A stretch of 64,000 bases of DNA, from the NCBI RefSeq assembly GCF_024714495.1, contig NZ_JAMZMJ010000007.1, positions 184,561 to 248,560 on the forward strand. Reading direction: 5' to 3'. This DNA comes from Marinoscillum pacificum (lineage in GTDB: Bacteria; Bacteroidota; Bacteroidia; Cytophagales; Cyclobacteriaceae). Every line of letters begins with the position of its first letter. Position 1 is the first letter of the stretch. A program made the translations under genes and the position numbers. A model generated the notes under the pieces. That model had not been told where the DNA came from and made no database searches. It saw nothing but the letters and a program-made list of their open reading frames with translations. Below, piece after piece: positions 29,201 to 38,800 of this stretch.

Positions 29201-32200
29201 CGGGAACAGTAGGAGGTACCGTTGATGGAACAATTACCCGGTGTGCTGATGATGATGCTACTTATACCTTGACTCTTTCTGGACATGTCGGAGATGTGAT
29301 TCGCTGGGAGAGATCTTTGACCGGAACCAATCAATGGACAAGTATTGATATCACAGTTCCGACACTTGATTATAGCGACTTACGTGAAACAACCTATTTT
29401 AGAGCAATAGTTCAAAGCGGCGGATGTGACGCCTTACCATCTTCCTCTGCTAGAATTCAGATTGATGAACTCAGCCAAGGAGGTGAAGTTGAAGGAAGTT
29501 CGGAAGTATGTTCTGGATCAAATGCTACAGTTCTAGACTTGAATTATTACTATGGGGATGTTATAGATTGGGAATCTTCAAGTGATCCTGAAGGACCCTG
29601 GGTCGGACTTGGGGTTACCTCAGATACTTATACTGCCTCCAATTTGAACAGCACAACATATTATAGAGCTTTGGTGCAGAATGGAGTTTGTAGTGTCGAT
29701 TCTTCTACAGTTGCAAGTGTTGTTGTAATTCCTGAAACTGATGCAGGGATTTTATCTGGTAACGCTACTGTTTGTCAAGGTGATAATAGTGGTCAAATTA
29801 CTCTTTCAGGAATTGTTGGGAATGTTGTCAGGTGGGAGTTTTCACTTACGGGACAACAACCTTGGGCTCCAATTAATTTAACGACAACTACTTTAGACTA
29901 TGATAATTTGGAACAGTCAACCTGGTATCGAGCTGTAGTACAAAGTGGTGTTTGTGACGCTGAAATCAGTAATGTTGTCGAAATAACAGTGGATACTCCA
30001 ACCGATCCAGGGACCATTACAGGTGTAGATGAAGTATGTGCAGAATTGAATTCTGGAACGCTTACTTTGGAGGGTTACAATGGATCTATTTTAAAGTGGC
30101 AAACATCAAGTGATAATACTACCTGGATCGATGTGTCTAATATCACAGATGAATTAACATTTACAAATCTTATCTCTTCAACTTATTACAGGGCACAGGT
30201 TCAAAATGGAGTATGTACAGTACTCGAGAGTGAGTCGTTTTTTGTTCAGGTAAATGCACTCCCTGTAGTTGACTTTTCTGCTGCAGAAGTTTGTGATGGT
30301 ACACAGTCAGTTTTTGTGAATAATACAGCAGTTTCAGGAGGAGTAATTTCTGGATATGAATGGTACTTTGATGATGGAGAGTCTTCTACAATTTCAAACC
30401 CTGGCCATACTTACAGTTCTTATGGAACCTATGCTGTGAAACTGGTTGCCGAATCCACAGCAGGTTGTATTGATTCCTTAACGCGAGATGTCACAGTCAA
30501 CCCGAATCCTGTTGCAGGGTTTAGTCAATCTGATGTCTGTTTGGACGTTCCAATGGATTTCTCCAATCTTTCAACTGTGGCCCTTGGAACAATTGATTCT
30601 TACAACTGGGATCTTGATGATGGCACGACCCAAACGGAAGCTGATTTTAGCTATGACTATGCAACGGATGGAGAGTATCGTGTAGAACTTGAAGTAATAA
30701 CTGATAAAGGCTGTAGTGATCAGGTCACAAAACAAGTAGAAGTATTTCCGCTGCCAACTACAACGTTCACATCAATAGATGTTTGTTTTGGAGAAACTAC
30801 CACGTTTGCTAATAACTCTGGGATTACTTCTGGAACAGTTACCTATGCCTGGAATTTTGGAGATGGCAATACATCACCTGCTGTGAACCCAACACATAAT
30901 TATGAAGAAAGCGGGGCATATAGTGTTAACCTTGAAACTACAAGTAATCAAAGTTGTCAGACTGATTATACATTGATTGTAAATGTCTTTGAGCAACCAG
31001 TAGCAGATTTTTCATTTGAAAATATATGTAGAAATGAGACTGCAGTATTTACAAATAACTCAACTGGGAATGATCTAAGTTATCTATGGAATTTTGGTGA
31101 TGGTGAAAGTTCTGATGTAGTAAGTCCGTCTCATGATTTTGAAGCCGCAGGATTATATGAAGTGACATTGACAATCGAAAATGAAAGCGGTTGTAACAGT
31201 GAAGTTTCGAAAACCATTCGAGTTGCTCCTATGCCTGTGGTAGCTTTTGAAATGGAAGATGTGTGCCTTGAAGAGAGCGTAAGTTTTGTTAACTACAGTA
31301 CAGTGGCCTCCGGAAGTTTGGAATATTTATGGCTGTTTGATGATGGAAATCAAAGTACAGAGTTTGGTCCTGATCATATATATGTTGAAGATGGCAAATA
31401 TGCTGTCAGTCTAACAGCTACGTCTAACCACGGATGTGTTGTTGAGTTGACAGAAGAGGTTGTCATACATCCGTTGCCAGTTCCTGATTTTGTTGCTGAA
31501 GCAGTTTGTGATGGGTTTATGACTTATTTCATCGATCAAAGCTCCATCAATAGTGGTTCTATTGAATCGTATTTGTGGGATTTTGGAGATCAATCCAATT
31601 CCATTTTACCAAATCCAGAGCACCAATACCTCAACCCGGGATCATACGATGCTGTGCTAAAACTTACCTCTGAGTTTGGATGTAAACGTGACACCACGAA
31701 AGAGGTGATAATTTATGATTTTCCAGTTGCCAACTTCTCTGTAGAGAATGTCTGTTTCGGATTTGAAATAACTGCTGAAAATTCGTCTCAAATTGCCAAT
31801 GGAAGTATGACCTATCATTGGGATTTCGGAGATGGTCAAACTTCTACTTCCAAAGATCCTAGTTATTTATACGACGCCCCAGGCTTCTATGACATTACAT
31901 TGACGGCAACCTCTGGAAATAATTGTATAGATGTGATCACACGAACTGTAGAAATATACGCAACTCCAGAGGTTAGTGCAGGTGAAGATACATCTGTAAG
32001 TCAAGGGTACACAGTTCAGTTAGTTGCAGAAGGCGGAGTGCGGTATAGCTGGTATCCACTGGAAGGTCTTGATCATTCCAATGTGTTTAATCCAATTGCT
32101 AGACCATTAACTACCACAGATTATGAAGTTACTGTAACTGATCAATTCGGGTGTAGAAATAAAGATACCGTACGAGTAAACGTAATTGAAGATTTCAAAA

Positions 32201-32466
32201 TAGTTGCGAATAATGTGTTTACTCCTGATGATAATGGACAAAATGATACTTGGGTTATCAATAATGTAGAAACCTTTGGCGACGTGAATGTACGAGTTTA
32301 TGACCGCTATGGTTCTCTTGTATTTCAAGAAGAGGCTTATGAAAATGATTGGAAAGGCACTTCAGGCTCTGATATTTTACCTGATGGCACCTATTTCTAT
32401 GTCATTACCTTCTCCAGGTCAGATAGGAAATATCAAGGAGCATTAACAATTATAAGAAATAAGTGA
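26293..32466 (+). CDS. 2057-residue PKD/Ig-repeat surface protein with type B (gliding-type) T9SS C-terminal domain
   Basis: Signal peptide 'KVFLWALLIGSSMTVLAQ'; ATG at 26293 or 26314 both possible, the second giving a shorter n-region. Five PKD domains come first ('YAWDFGDGE', 'HAWTFGDGV' and others, about 25-440). Next is a central block of five double Ig-like units (about 443-1320), each with 'TRCADDDATYTLTLSGH', 'IRWERSLTG', 'YSDLQETTYFRAIV' and a second half with 'YYRVEVxNGVCSxDYSS'. Seven more PKD domains follow (about 1323-1900). The C-terminus (about 1974-2057, 'NVFTPDDNGQNDTWVI', 'VRVYDRYGSLVF', 'LPDGTYFYVI') is the gliding-motility-associated C-terminal domain, a type B T9SS signal. 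In Flavobacterium, SprB carries such a domain and needs the PorP-like SprF for export; a PorP/SprF-like gene starts 1 bp after this stop. Confidence 0.93.
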   Translation: MRRGKTIMAKVFLWALLIGSSMTVLAQPTVNWTASPTCVDSEMVFSNSSTANGSPIASYAWDFGDGEGSAVRNPIHTFDATGNYNVKLTVIDDNGDRATLTQSVTVHPKASTSFNITTTNHCVGISQSFDNISTIGSGSISSNSWSFGDGSSSTLTDPTHTYTSAGTYTVTLTTTSNNGCVESFSRELTIYPNPVADFVIPTSACLGETVSFTNNSFIESGSLNYSWNFGDGSGLSTEINPTHTYASAGTYSVTLTVTSESGSCPSQITKPITIHPVPQVDFTFSDICIGETALFTNNSTISSGTMSHAWTFGDGVSSTLASPSHTYDNPGSYQVKLTVTSNNGCIETLTKELNVSPLPTAEYEAVTEVCLGDAVDFTSLSTAVSGGLVHSWSFGDGNSSPLVNPSHTYSSSGLYTVLLNVESDFGCEDTYSTQVRVHPVSVGGSVSGTTTRCADDDVTYTLNLTGQTGDVIRWERSLTGVDQWVSIDNTLTSLDYSDLQETTYFRAIVKSGICDEAPSSSARIQIDELSDGGVLSGSKEVCFGTNSTLLELSDYNGVINDWEFATDPSGPWNTLGVNSTSFIATNLSTTTYYRVEVINGVCSPDYSSIATVTVTPETVGGSVSGGITRCADDDAVYTLTLSGHVGSVVRWERSLTDVDQWVSIANTTTTLEYSDLQETTYFRAIVQNGVCEEEASLSAEIQIDDLSEGGELSGSTDVCSGTNTTELKLSNFTGDIENWESAPDPTGPWTGLGTTTSSFFATDLTVTTYYRVEVKNGECGSDYSSIATVNVIPETVGGSVSGTTTRCADDDATYTLTLSGHTGEVIRWERSLTGNDQWSSINVTTTSINYSDLQETTYFRAVVKSGVCDEQPSTSARIQIDELSDGGELAGSTDVCSGANSTELEVINYIGVIEDWESAPSQSGPWTGLGVTTETYSPTNLTSTTFYRVKVQNGVCSPDYSSIAGVTVIPGTVGGTVDGTITRCADDDATYTLTLSGHVGDVIRWERSLTGTNQWTSIDITVPTLDYSDLRETTYFRAIVQSGGCDALPSSSARIQIDELSQGGEVEGSSEVCSGSNATVLDLNYYYGDVIDWESSSDPEGPWVGLGVTSDTYTASNLNSTTYYRALVQNGVCSVDSSTVASVVVIPETDAGILSGNATVCQGDNSGQITLSGIVGNVVRWEFSLTGQQPWAPINLTTTTLDYDNLEQSTWYRAVVQSGVCDAEISNVVEITVDTPTDPGTITGVDEVCAELNSGTLTLEGYNGSILKWQTSSDNTTWIDVSNITDELTFTNLISSTYYRAQVQNGVCTVLESESFFVQVNALPVVDFSAAEVCDGTQSVFVNNTAVSGGVISGYEWYFDDGESSTISNPGHTYSSYGTYAVKLVAESTAGCIDSLTRDVTVNPNPVAGFSQSDVCLDVPMDFSNLSTVALGTIDSYNWDLDDGTTQTEADFSYDYATDGEYRVELEVITDKGCSDQVTKQVEVFPLPTTTFTSIDVCFGETTTFANNSGITSGTVTYAWNFGDGNTSPAVNPTHNYEESGAYSVNLETTSNQSCQTDYTLIVNVFEQPVADFSFENICRNETAVFTNNSTGNDLSYLWNFGDGESSDVVSPSHDFEAAGLYEVTLTIENESGCNSEVSKTIRVAPMPVVAFEMEDVCLEESVSFVNYSTVASGSLEYLWLFDDGNQSTEFGPDHIYVEDGKYAVSLTATSNHGCVVELTEEVVIHPLPVPDFVAEAVCDGFMTYFIDQSSINSGSIESYLWDFGDQSNSILPNPEHQYLNPGSYDAVLKLTSEFGCKRDTTKEVIIYDFPVANFSVENVCFGFEITAENSSQIANGSMTYHWDFGDGQTSTSKDPSYLYDAPGFYDITLTATSGNNCIDVITRTVEIYATPEVSAGEDTSVSQGYTVQLVAEGGVRYSWYPLEGLDHSNVFNPIARPLTTTDYEVTVTDQFGCRNKDTVRVNVIEDFKIVANNVFTPDDNGQNDTWVINNVETFGDVNVRVYDRYGSLVFQEEAYENDWKGTSGSDILPDGTYFYVITFSRSDRKYQGALTIIRNK
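27619..30255 (+). repeat. Five tandem 531-bp coding repeats in the type B PKD gene
   Basis: Units begin at 27619, 28150, 28681, 29212 and 29743, exactly 531 bp (177 codons) apart, at the 'GGSVSG' glycine pair; the fifth is the most diverged ('AGILSG') and ends slightly early near 30255. Each unit encodes two Ig-like halves with conserved Trp and paired Cys. Exact length conservation with substitutions but no insertions implies strong structural constraint or repeated recombination. Confidence 0.93.
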
Positions 32467-32467
32467 G

Positions 32468-33901
32468 ATGACTGAATTAACGAATAAGAAATACTCAAAT
32501 GGGAGTGTGATAGCATTCTTGATTCTGTTGTCAGGATTGTGGTCACAAGAGCTTCGAGCACAACAGTTGCCATTATATGCTCATTATTATCTGAACCCGT
32601 ATCTGTACAATCCTGCAATGGCAGGTTACGCGGAGCAATCATCCGCTTACTTTTTGTATAGAAAACAATGGGCAGGAGTAGACGGAGCACCTGAAACTCA
32701 AGTATTCACACTTGATGGTAATTTGAAGAATTATCCAGTTGGATTAGGTGTGACATTTATAAATGATGTGACCAATATTTTGGGTAGAACTGGAGGTGCA
32801 CTTACAGGTTCATATGAAGTGAACCTTACACCAATACAGACCTTAAGATTCGGAATGAGTTTTCAAGCGATTCGAAATAAGGTCTTCTTTGATCGAATTA
32901 GAGCTGAGGACATTTCTGATCCCAATTTGCTTGAAAATGTAGATGCAAGAACAGTTTTTGAAGGAGCTGTAGGTTTGTCTTATAGTATAAAGAACCTTAG
33001 AATTGGTTTTTCTGGAGATCAATTATTTCAAAATACATTTGATCATGATGAGCAGGCAGCTTTTAGGACACTTGATTACACCCTTGTCAGACATTATTAT
33101 ACCACTGCTCAATACCTGTTTGAGGTAGGGCCAAATGTGACAATCACTCCTCAGGTACTTATCAGAACAATTCAAGGGTTGAAATCTCAGTATGATGGCT
33201 ATGTGAAAGTTGGGTACAAAGATTTCATATGGACGAACCTAATGTACCGCCATGACATTGGAGCAGGAGCATCTCTTGGTTTCAAACTAGATGATCAATA
33301 CGTATTTAGTTATGCTTATGAATTTCCGACTACTGACTTAAATATAGTTGGTAGCTCTACCCATGAATTTATGCTTGGGATCAAAATTCGCGGAGGATCT
33401 GGGGGGATCTCTAACATTAGCCAGGATCAGGCTAAAGAGCTAATGGAAAACAGTGTGTATCAAGAAAAAATTGATGCGCTGGCGCAGCAAAATGAGCAAG
33501 TATCTAATCAGTTATCTAGAACTGAAAGACAGTTGCGAACTCAGAATCAAGAAATAGAGAGACTTAGAGAGGTGGTAGAAACTTATCAAAGTGACCTCAA
33601 AAAAACAATAGAAGAGCTACAAGCCAAGCCTGATGATATCGACCAACTTCAAGGATATTATGTGGTGGTTGGAGCACTGCATAAAATGGAAAATGCCAAA
33701 ATATTTCAGAAAGTGATGAAGCGTGAGGCAAATCTGGATACCAGATTAGTGCAAAATGCTAACAAGACATGGTATTTTATTTATTCTGATAATACGGATT
33801 CTGTAAAAGAGGCATTACAAAAATTAGAAGTAATAAAGAGTGGACCAGCGATGCCATTTATCATCGAAGAGCCGTGGATTTATAAGAAGGAAGAAAGATG
33901 A
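32468..33901 (+). CDS. PorP/SprF-family outer-membrane protein fused to a coiled coil and SPOR-like domain
   Basis: 477 residues. The signal peptide is longer than usual (to about 'ELRAQQ', residue 34). The PorP/SprF barrel follows (35-315): 'LPLYAHYYLNPYLYNPAMAG' is the family hallmark, with 'YRKQWAGVDGAPETQVFTLD', 'NLRIGFSGDQLF' and 'EFMLGIKIRGG'. Residues 320-390 form a heptad-like coiled coil rich in Gln and Glu ('QQNEQVSNQLSRTERQLRTQ'). Residues 394-477 ('GYYVVVGALHKMENAKIF', 'WYFIYSDNTDSVKEALQKL') look like a SPOR domain, which in known cases binds peptidoglycan. PorP/SprF proteins assist export or surface attachment of type-B-tagged proteins. Position directly behind the type B PKD gene supports a SprB-SprF-like pair. 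The start codon lies one base after the previous stop and the end overlaps the next gene by 4 bp. Confidence 0.9.
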   Translation: MTELTNKKYSNGSVIAFLILLSGLWSQELRAQQLPLYAHYYLNPYLYNPAMAGYAEQSSAYFLYRKQWAGVDGAPETQVFTLDGNLKNYPVGLGVTFINDVTNILGRTGGALTGSYEVNLTPIQTLRFGMSFQAIRNKVFFDRIRAEDISDPNLLENVDARTVFEGAVGLSYSIKNLRIGFSGDQLFQNTFDHDEQAAFRTLDYTLVRHYYTTAQYLFEVGPNVTITPQVLIRTIQGLKSQYDGYVKVGYKDFIWTNLMYRHDIGAGASLGFKLDDQYVFSYAYEFPTTDLNIVGSSTHEFMLGIKIRGGSGGISNISQDQAKELMENSVYQEKIDALAQQNEQVSNQLSRTERQLRTQNQEIERLREVVETYQSDLKKTIEELQAKPDDIDQLQGYYVVVGALHKMENAKIFQKVMKREANLDTRLVQNANKTWYFIYSDNTDSVKEALQKLEVIKSGPAMPFIIEEPWIYKKEER

Positions 33902-35604
33902 TGAAATCTGGGTTCACATATCGCCCGATTCTTGCTGTTTTGGCCTTCTTCTGTCTGATGACTTTAGTGTCTGCTCAAGATATTGAGAACATAAAAAAGG
34001 AGGACCTTTTTAAGTATAGTGGAGGTATTGCTGTAACCAACACCTTCTATCATTCTATTGGCGCTCCAAGCCAAAGAGATCCCTATTTTTGGCAGGTCAA
34101 TGCTAATATGAACCTAACTTTTTTAGACATTATTAATGCACCTTTTTCCTTCACAATATCACAACAAAATAGGAATTTTTCTCAGCCTCAACCATTTAAT
34201 CGATTTGGCATTAGTCCAACTTATAAAGCGTGGACTGTTCATTTGGGGCATAGGACGTTAACATTTTCAGATTTTACACTGGCTGGTAATTTGTTTTTTG
34301 GAATAGGAGTTGAGTTCAAGCCCGAGCACCATCCATTGAGAGTAAGTGCCATGTATGGCCGTTTCGCAAAGCCTGTGGATAAATTTTCTCAGGAAGGTCA
34401 GATTTATGCCGTTCCAACCTATAAGCGAATTGGATATGGTCTAAAAGTTGGTTTTGAGACAAGAGATCATCATGCTGCCGCAATGTTTTTTAAATCCGCT
34501 GATGATGTAAACTCCATATCACTAGAAGATTCAACTTCAATAGACTACAACCCTACTCCTGAGGAGAATTTAGTGATGGGGCTTGAAACTGGTTTCAAAT
34601 TGCTAGAACGAGTTAAAGTCCAAGGAGAATATGCTTATAGTTTATTTACTAGAGATACGCGGATACCAGAGTTGCTGATTAATGATTATTCATTTGTTAA
34701 TAACCTAGCAGGGTTATTTACTCCTAATGCGTCTTCACTTTTTACCAATGCTTTTAAAGGTGAGGTCGTTTATTCAGGAGAAATGTTTCAGACAAATTTG
34801 AGGTATCGCAGGGTAGATCCTGGATACACCACTCATGGTTCCTCATTTTTAAACAATGACTTGGAAGACATCACTCTTGGGGTAACAATACCATTACTGA
34901 GGAATAAAGTCAATTTATCTGCTAATGGAGGTGTGCAAAAGAATAATCTGGAAAATCAAAATGCCGCAGAACTCAGAAGGTTTATATTCAGCACCTCAGC
35001 TAATATCACAGCAAGTGAAAAGCTGATGCTAGGTCTTAATTATTCAAATTTTAGTACTAGTACCAGACAAGTATTGATCCGTACAGATATCCTATCTGAT
35101 ACTTTGGAGTTTTTTCAGGTGACTAGATCAGCAATGGTAACTGCTAATTACCAATTGAGTCAGAAGAATAAAAGTGCGTTATTTCTGACAGGGAACTTCC
35201 AAGATGCTAGTGATAATCAGGGAAATGGATCCAATTTTCAGAGTGCGAACGCTGGATATTCATTTGCACTGGGAAAGACTTTGCAATTCACGACCTCAAT
35301 GTCGTTTAATCAATCAAAGTCCGCTGAATTTACCAATACGACATATGGTCCAATCATTGGTGCATCACGACCCTTTTTCAAAAATAAGGTTCGGTCGAAT
35401 GTCTCATTGAGCTTACTCAATAGTCATTTAAATGGAGATCTGGATAGCAACATTAACAATGTAAGGTGGTCAACGACCTATCAACCTGGTAAGAGACATT
35501 CGCTCGCATTAAACACTTTTTACATTTACAAGACCACCCAAAGAGAAGATGGTAATACAATACAAGAAATTCGAGTAACTGTGAATTATAGTTTTAGGAT
35601 ATAG
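33898..35604 (+). CDS. Predicted outer-membrane beta-barrel protein, function unknown
   Basis: 568 residues (567 if the second Met at 33901 is used). Signal peptide 'ILAVLAFFCLMTLVSAQ'. The rest is almost all alternating strands with aromatic girdle residues ('MNLTFLDIINAPFSFTISQQ', 'YGLKVGFETRDHHAAAMFF', 'MLGLNYSNFSTSTRQ'), ending in the outer-membrane-type last strand 'EIRVTVNYSFRI'. Length fits a barrel of about 22-26 strands. I do not recognise a named family. It overlaps the PorP/SprF-like gene by 4 bp, so the two are made together. It could be a second secretion pore, a surface anchor or an assembly partner for the PKD proteins; the sequence alone does not choose. Confidence 0.78.
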   Translation: MMKSGFTYRPILAVLAFFCLMTLVSAQDIENIKKEDLFKYSGGIAVTNTFYHSIGAPSQRDPYFWQVNANMNLTFLDIINAPFSFTISQQNRNFSQPQPFNRFGISPTYKAWTVHLGHRTLTFSDFTLAGNLFFGIGVEFKPEHHPLRVSAMYGRFAKPVDKFSQEGQIYAVPTYKRIGYGLKVGFETRDHHAAAMFFKSADDVNSISLEDSTSIDYNPTPEENLVMGLETGFKLLERVKVQGEYAYSLFTRDTRIPELLINDYSFVNNLAGLFTPNASSLFTNAFKGEVVYSGEMFQTNLRYRRVDPGYTTHGSSFLNNDLEDITLGVTIPLLRNKVNLSANGGVQKNNLENQNAAELRRFIFSTSANITASEKLMLGLNYSNFSTSTRQVLIRTDILSDTLEFFQVTRSAMVTANYQLSQKNKSALFLTGNFQDASDNQGNGSNFQSANAGYSFALGKTLQFTTSMSFNQSKSAEFTNTTYGPIIGASRPFFKNKVRSNVSLSLLNSHLNGDLDSNINNVRWSTTYQPGKRHSLALNTFYIYKTTQREDGNTIQEIRVTVNYSFRI

Positions 35605-35611
35605 GAACGCT

Positions 35612-35875
35612 ATGAGTAAACTTTCTTATTGTATGGTATTTTTAGATGTTTGGTCCTGTATTCGATATAGAGCCATTAATGTAGTGCAGATTAAAGAAAT
35701 ATTGACCTATGTAATCATAAGGATTATAGGAGATAGAGAAGGATATAGAAAGAATAGAGAAGTAGAGTTGACTCACCTTTTCGAATTGAGATCAATTTAT
35801 ATAGTCAAGAAATTAGGGTTATTGAAAATCTTGGGATTTTCAATTTACATGTTACCAATAAAGAGCAATTCATGA
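35612..35875 (+). CDS. Doubtful small ORF inside the operon (87 codons)
   Basis: ATG at 35612, 8 bp after the barrel gene, and a stop overlapping the next ATG as ATGA, so it fills the gap exactly in operon style. The product would be basic and hydrophobic, with many Ile and Arg residues from ATA and AGA codons, unlike the neighbours, and no signal peptide or known motif. It may be a real small protein, but it may equally be leader RNA for the next gene, since it contains a strong hairpin at 35821-35844. Confidence 0.28.
   Translation: MSKLSYCMVFLDVWSCIRYRAINVVQIKEILTYVIIRIIGDREGYRKNREVELTHLFELRSIYIVKKLGLLKILGFSIYMLPIKSNS
35821..35844 (+). promoter_or_regulatory. Perfect hairpin upstream of the 1718-residue gene
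   Basis: ATTGAAAATC (35821-35830) and GATTTTCAAT (35835-35844) form a perfect 10-bp inverted repeat around a TTGG loop, 27 bases before the ATG at 35872. No T tract follows, so it is not a standard terminator. It could be an RNA-processing or stability element, or an operator that gives the last two genes their own control. Confidence 0.45.
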
Positions 35876-38800
35876 AATTGAACATGACCGACATATGGAA
35901 CCTAAACAGAATCAGTAAACAGGTAAAAAGACCATTCCTTTTGGTGCTGGTTTTGCTCTTTTGGCATTCAGCTTCTGCGCAATTGGATAGGTATCCAGCG
36001 AATGTGACTCCATTTGTAAGTGAGCCCGCTTCTGTATATATCAGCGATTACGTAGAGGTGGGTAGTGAACGATTTATCGGGAATATTCTGTTCAATGACT
36101 TTAATGAAGCATCCTGGACTTTCAAGTTAAAAATGACCATTCAAAGTTCTGATGTTCAGTTAACTACTAAGTCAACTTTTACACCAAGTGCTCCAATTAC
36201 TGTTCTGCCAGGTGAACTTTACAAGTTTTCAGGATCTGACTGGACAGAATATTTCAATTTTGCCAATTTGGACATACGCGGAGATGTGTCTGGAGTAATG
36301 AGTAGTGGTAGGCTTCCTGAAGGTCAATATTCATTTTGTTTACAAGTGCTAGATTATGCAACCGGTGATCCACTTTCAGAGGAAATCTGTGCAAGTATTT
36401 ATATCAAGTTGTTGGACCCTCCGTTAGTAGTTTCTCCATTATGTAACACAATCATAAATCCAGTTACTCAGATCACCTTTCCAATCACGTGGCAATTGTA
36501 CAATACCAGAACACCAAGAGGGTCTATTCCTGAATTTCAATTGACAATATGGGAGATGCTGGACCCTACAGCGAATCCACTTAGTGCAGTGGCCAATGGA
36601 CAGGCTTTACAGGTATATCAATCAGGAATAGTTACTAACACAACATTGAGCTATGGTCCTTCAGAACCCCTGTTGGACCTAGGTAAAACCTATATCTACC
36701 GGATTCAAGCGGTTGATGAGAACGGACGGAGTTATTTTAAAAATAATGGATATAGTGAGTTCTGCTATTTTCATTATGGATATCCTGTTGGTGGAAAAAT
36801 TAGGCCTCTGTTTCCTGATTATGATGCAGGTTTTAGGAGAGGAATGACACAAAGAGTGAGATGGAGTAGACCAAGTAATTGGGTTCCAAATTATGCCATT
36901 GACTATGAGTTGATAGTAAAGGAAATAGGGGAGAATGAGGATCCTGAATCAGCGATTATTGCCAATCCAGTATGGAAAAGGTCCACAAAAACTGGAATTC
37001 TAATCGGTATTGAGCAATCAAGTTTGTTAGATAAGCTTGACATTGAGCAGAAATATGCCTGGCAAGTCAAAGCATTTGCAAATGATGTTGAGGTGGCAAA
37101 AAGTGATGTGTCTACTTTTTTTGGTCCCAGTTTGGTAGAGGCCTTTTATGCAGGAAACTATAAAGTATTAGTTGATTTTATATCAAATAAAGACTTAAAT
37201 GACTTGTCAGGGGGAGGAAGAGTACAACTGTCTGATAGTGACGATGACTGGTATGAAGTGGAGTTTGAACATCTTAAAGTTGAAGAAAGATCTGGTCTTT
37301 ATTATTTGAAATCAGGCAATATCATTACAGAGATACCTCAACGTTCATACCCACTTGCTGCTCGTTTTGAAGACAATGGTTCTGGTGAATTCCTATATGA
37401 TGAGTTCAAGTTGGACAAGGACGGCATGCAGGTCAAAGGATATTTCAAATGGGATGTTCCTTTTGCTGTGGAGGAGGGCAATTTAACCTATGTGAAAAGC
37501 CAGAAAAAGTGGCTCTCTTTTAATGGTTTTAGAGTGTTTGGAAATGTTGATTTGGAGGACTTGAGTTATGACCTTTTTGATCCGTCTAATTTTACACTGA
37601 AACTATCTAAGTCAAGTAAAGTATTTATTAATCAAGACAAGTTTGATTTTTCAATTAATGGTACCCTGATCGCTCCCGAGATGATTAAATCTATTTCTGG
37701 AGGTTCTTCAACCTGGGCTTTTACTGATGCAGAACAATTATCCATCATTAATACAGCCATTACACAGCCAATTTTGGCCTTTGAAAATGCAGGTATAGAA
37801 ATTCATCCACAAATAGGAATAATTGACTTATCAGATAATGAATCACCTGGAAAGAAATCTGCTGATGTTTATTGGAAAGGTATCTATTTAGTAGAATCTA
37901 AAATCAAATTTAACAATGACTTTGATAAGGACGATCAACTGGCTGTTGATTCTCCATTTGATAGAACGATGACTCATAATCAGTCTTCGACATCTGAGAG
38001 CTGGATTGATGTTCAAGGTCTTGAATTCAATGCATCAATTGACTTTAGTGGATCAGAAGCATATTTCAATACTTTTCCTGCTGAGTATACTAATCTAACA
38101 TTAGATATACACAATAATCACGTGCAGGATAACAGTATGCTAGAGGGTTCTATAATAGTTCCAATAGTAGATCAATCCATACCTTTTGATTTTGAAGTTC
38201 AGGTACATGATAAAGGGTTTAGGCCAGGGACAATTTCCAACTTGACGGGTACAGATTTCACTCATAATCCAGAAGGAGGAGATTTGAAATTGAACGTATC
38301 TATTTTGAAATCGGAAATTGTAGATAAGGAAAGTATTCGTATGACCCTTGATTTGGAATGGCCTTCGTTGGACATTTCCTTTAAATCAGTACCTAATTTT
38401 ATGGTATGGGGTAATTATTCCATTGGATTTTTTACTCCTGAAGGAATTGTAGCGCTTGCCGAACAGATTCAAACAAAGTTCAAGGATTTTCCGGTTACCA
38501 TCGATGCTTTAAGTGCTGGACGTAATAAAGATCAATACGGAATTGCCATCTCTGGCAAGGTAGTGATGGGCGAAGATGTGAGTGGAGATGAAGGTGCTCC
38601 AGCTTTTAACTTGTATAGCCTTGTTAAAAATTCTTCTCTTGACGAAAGCTATGAGCCAGCTAAAGTACAGGGTGCGGTTGATCTTGGTTCTGCGCAATCT
38701 GGGTTGGCTCAGATTGAAGAAGAATTGGCTTCTCTAGAACAAGATTTAAATAGTCAGCTTGAGGAAGAGGAAGCGGCTTTAGAGAGTGTTACCTCAGACG

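Noticed and set aside
27619..30255. Regular repeats with a fixed period, superficially array-like
   Set aside because: Not CRISPR: the period is 531 bp, the reading frame is kept and the repeats encode protein domains.
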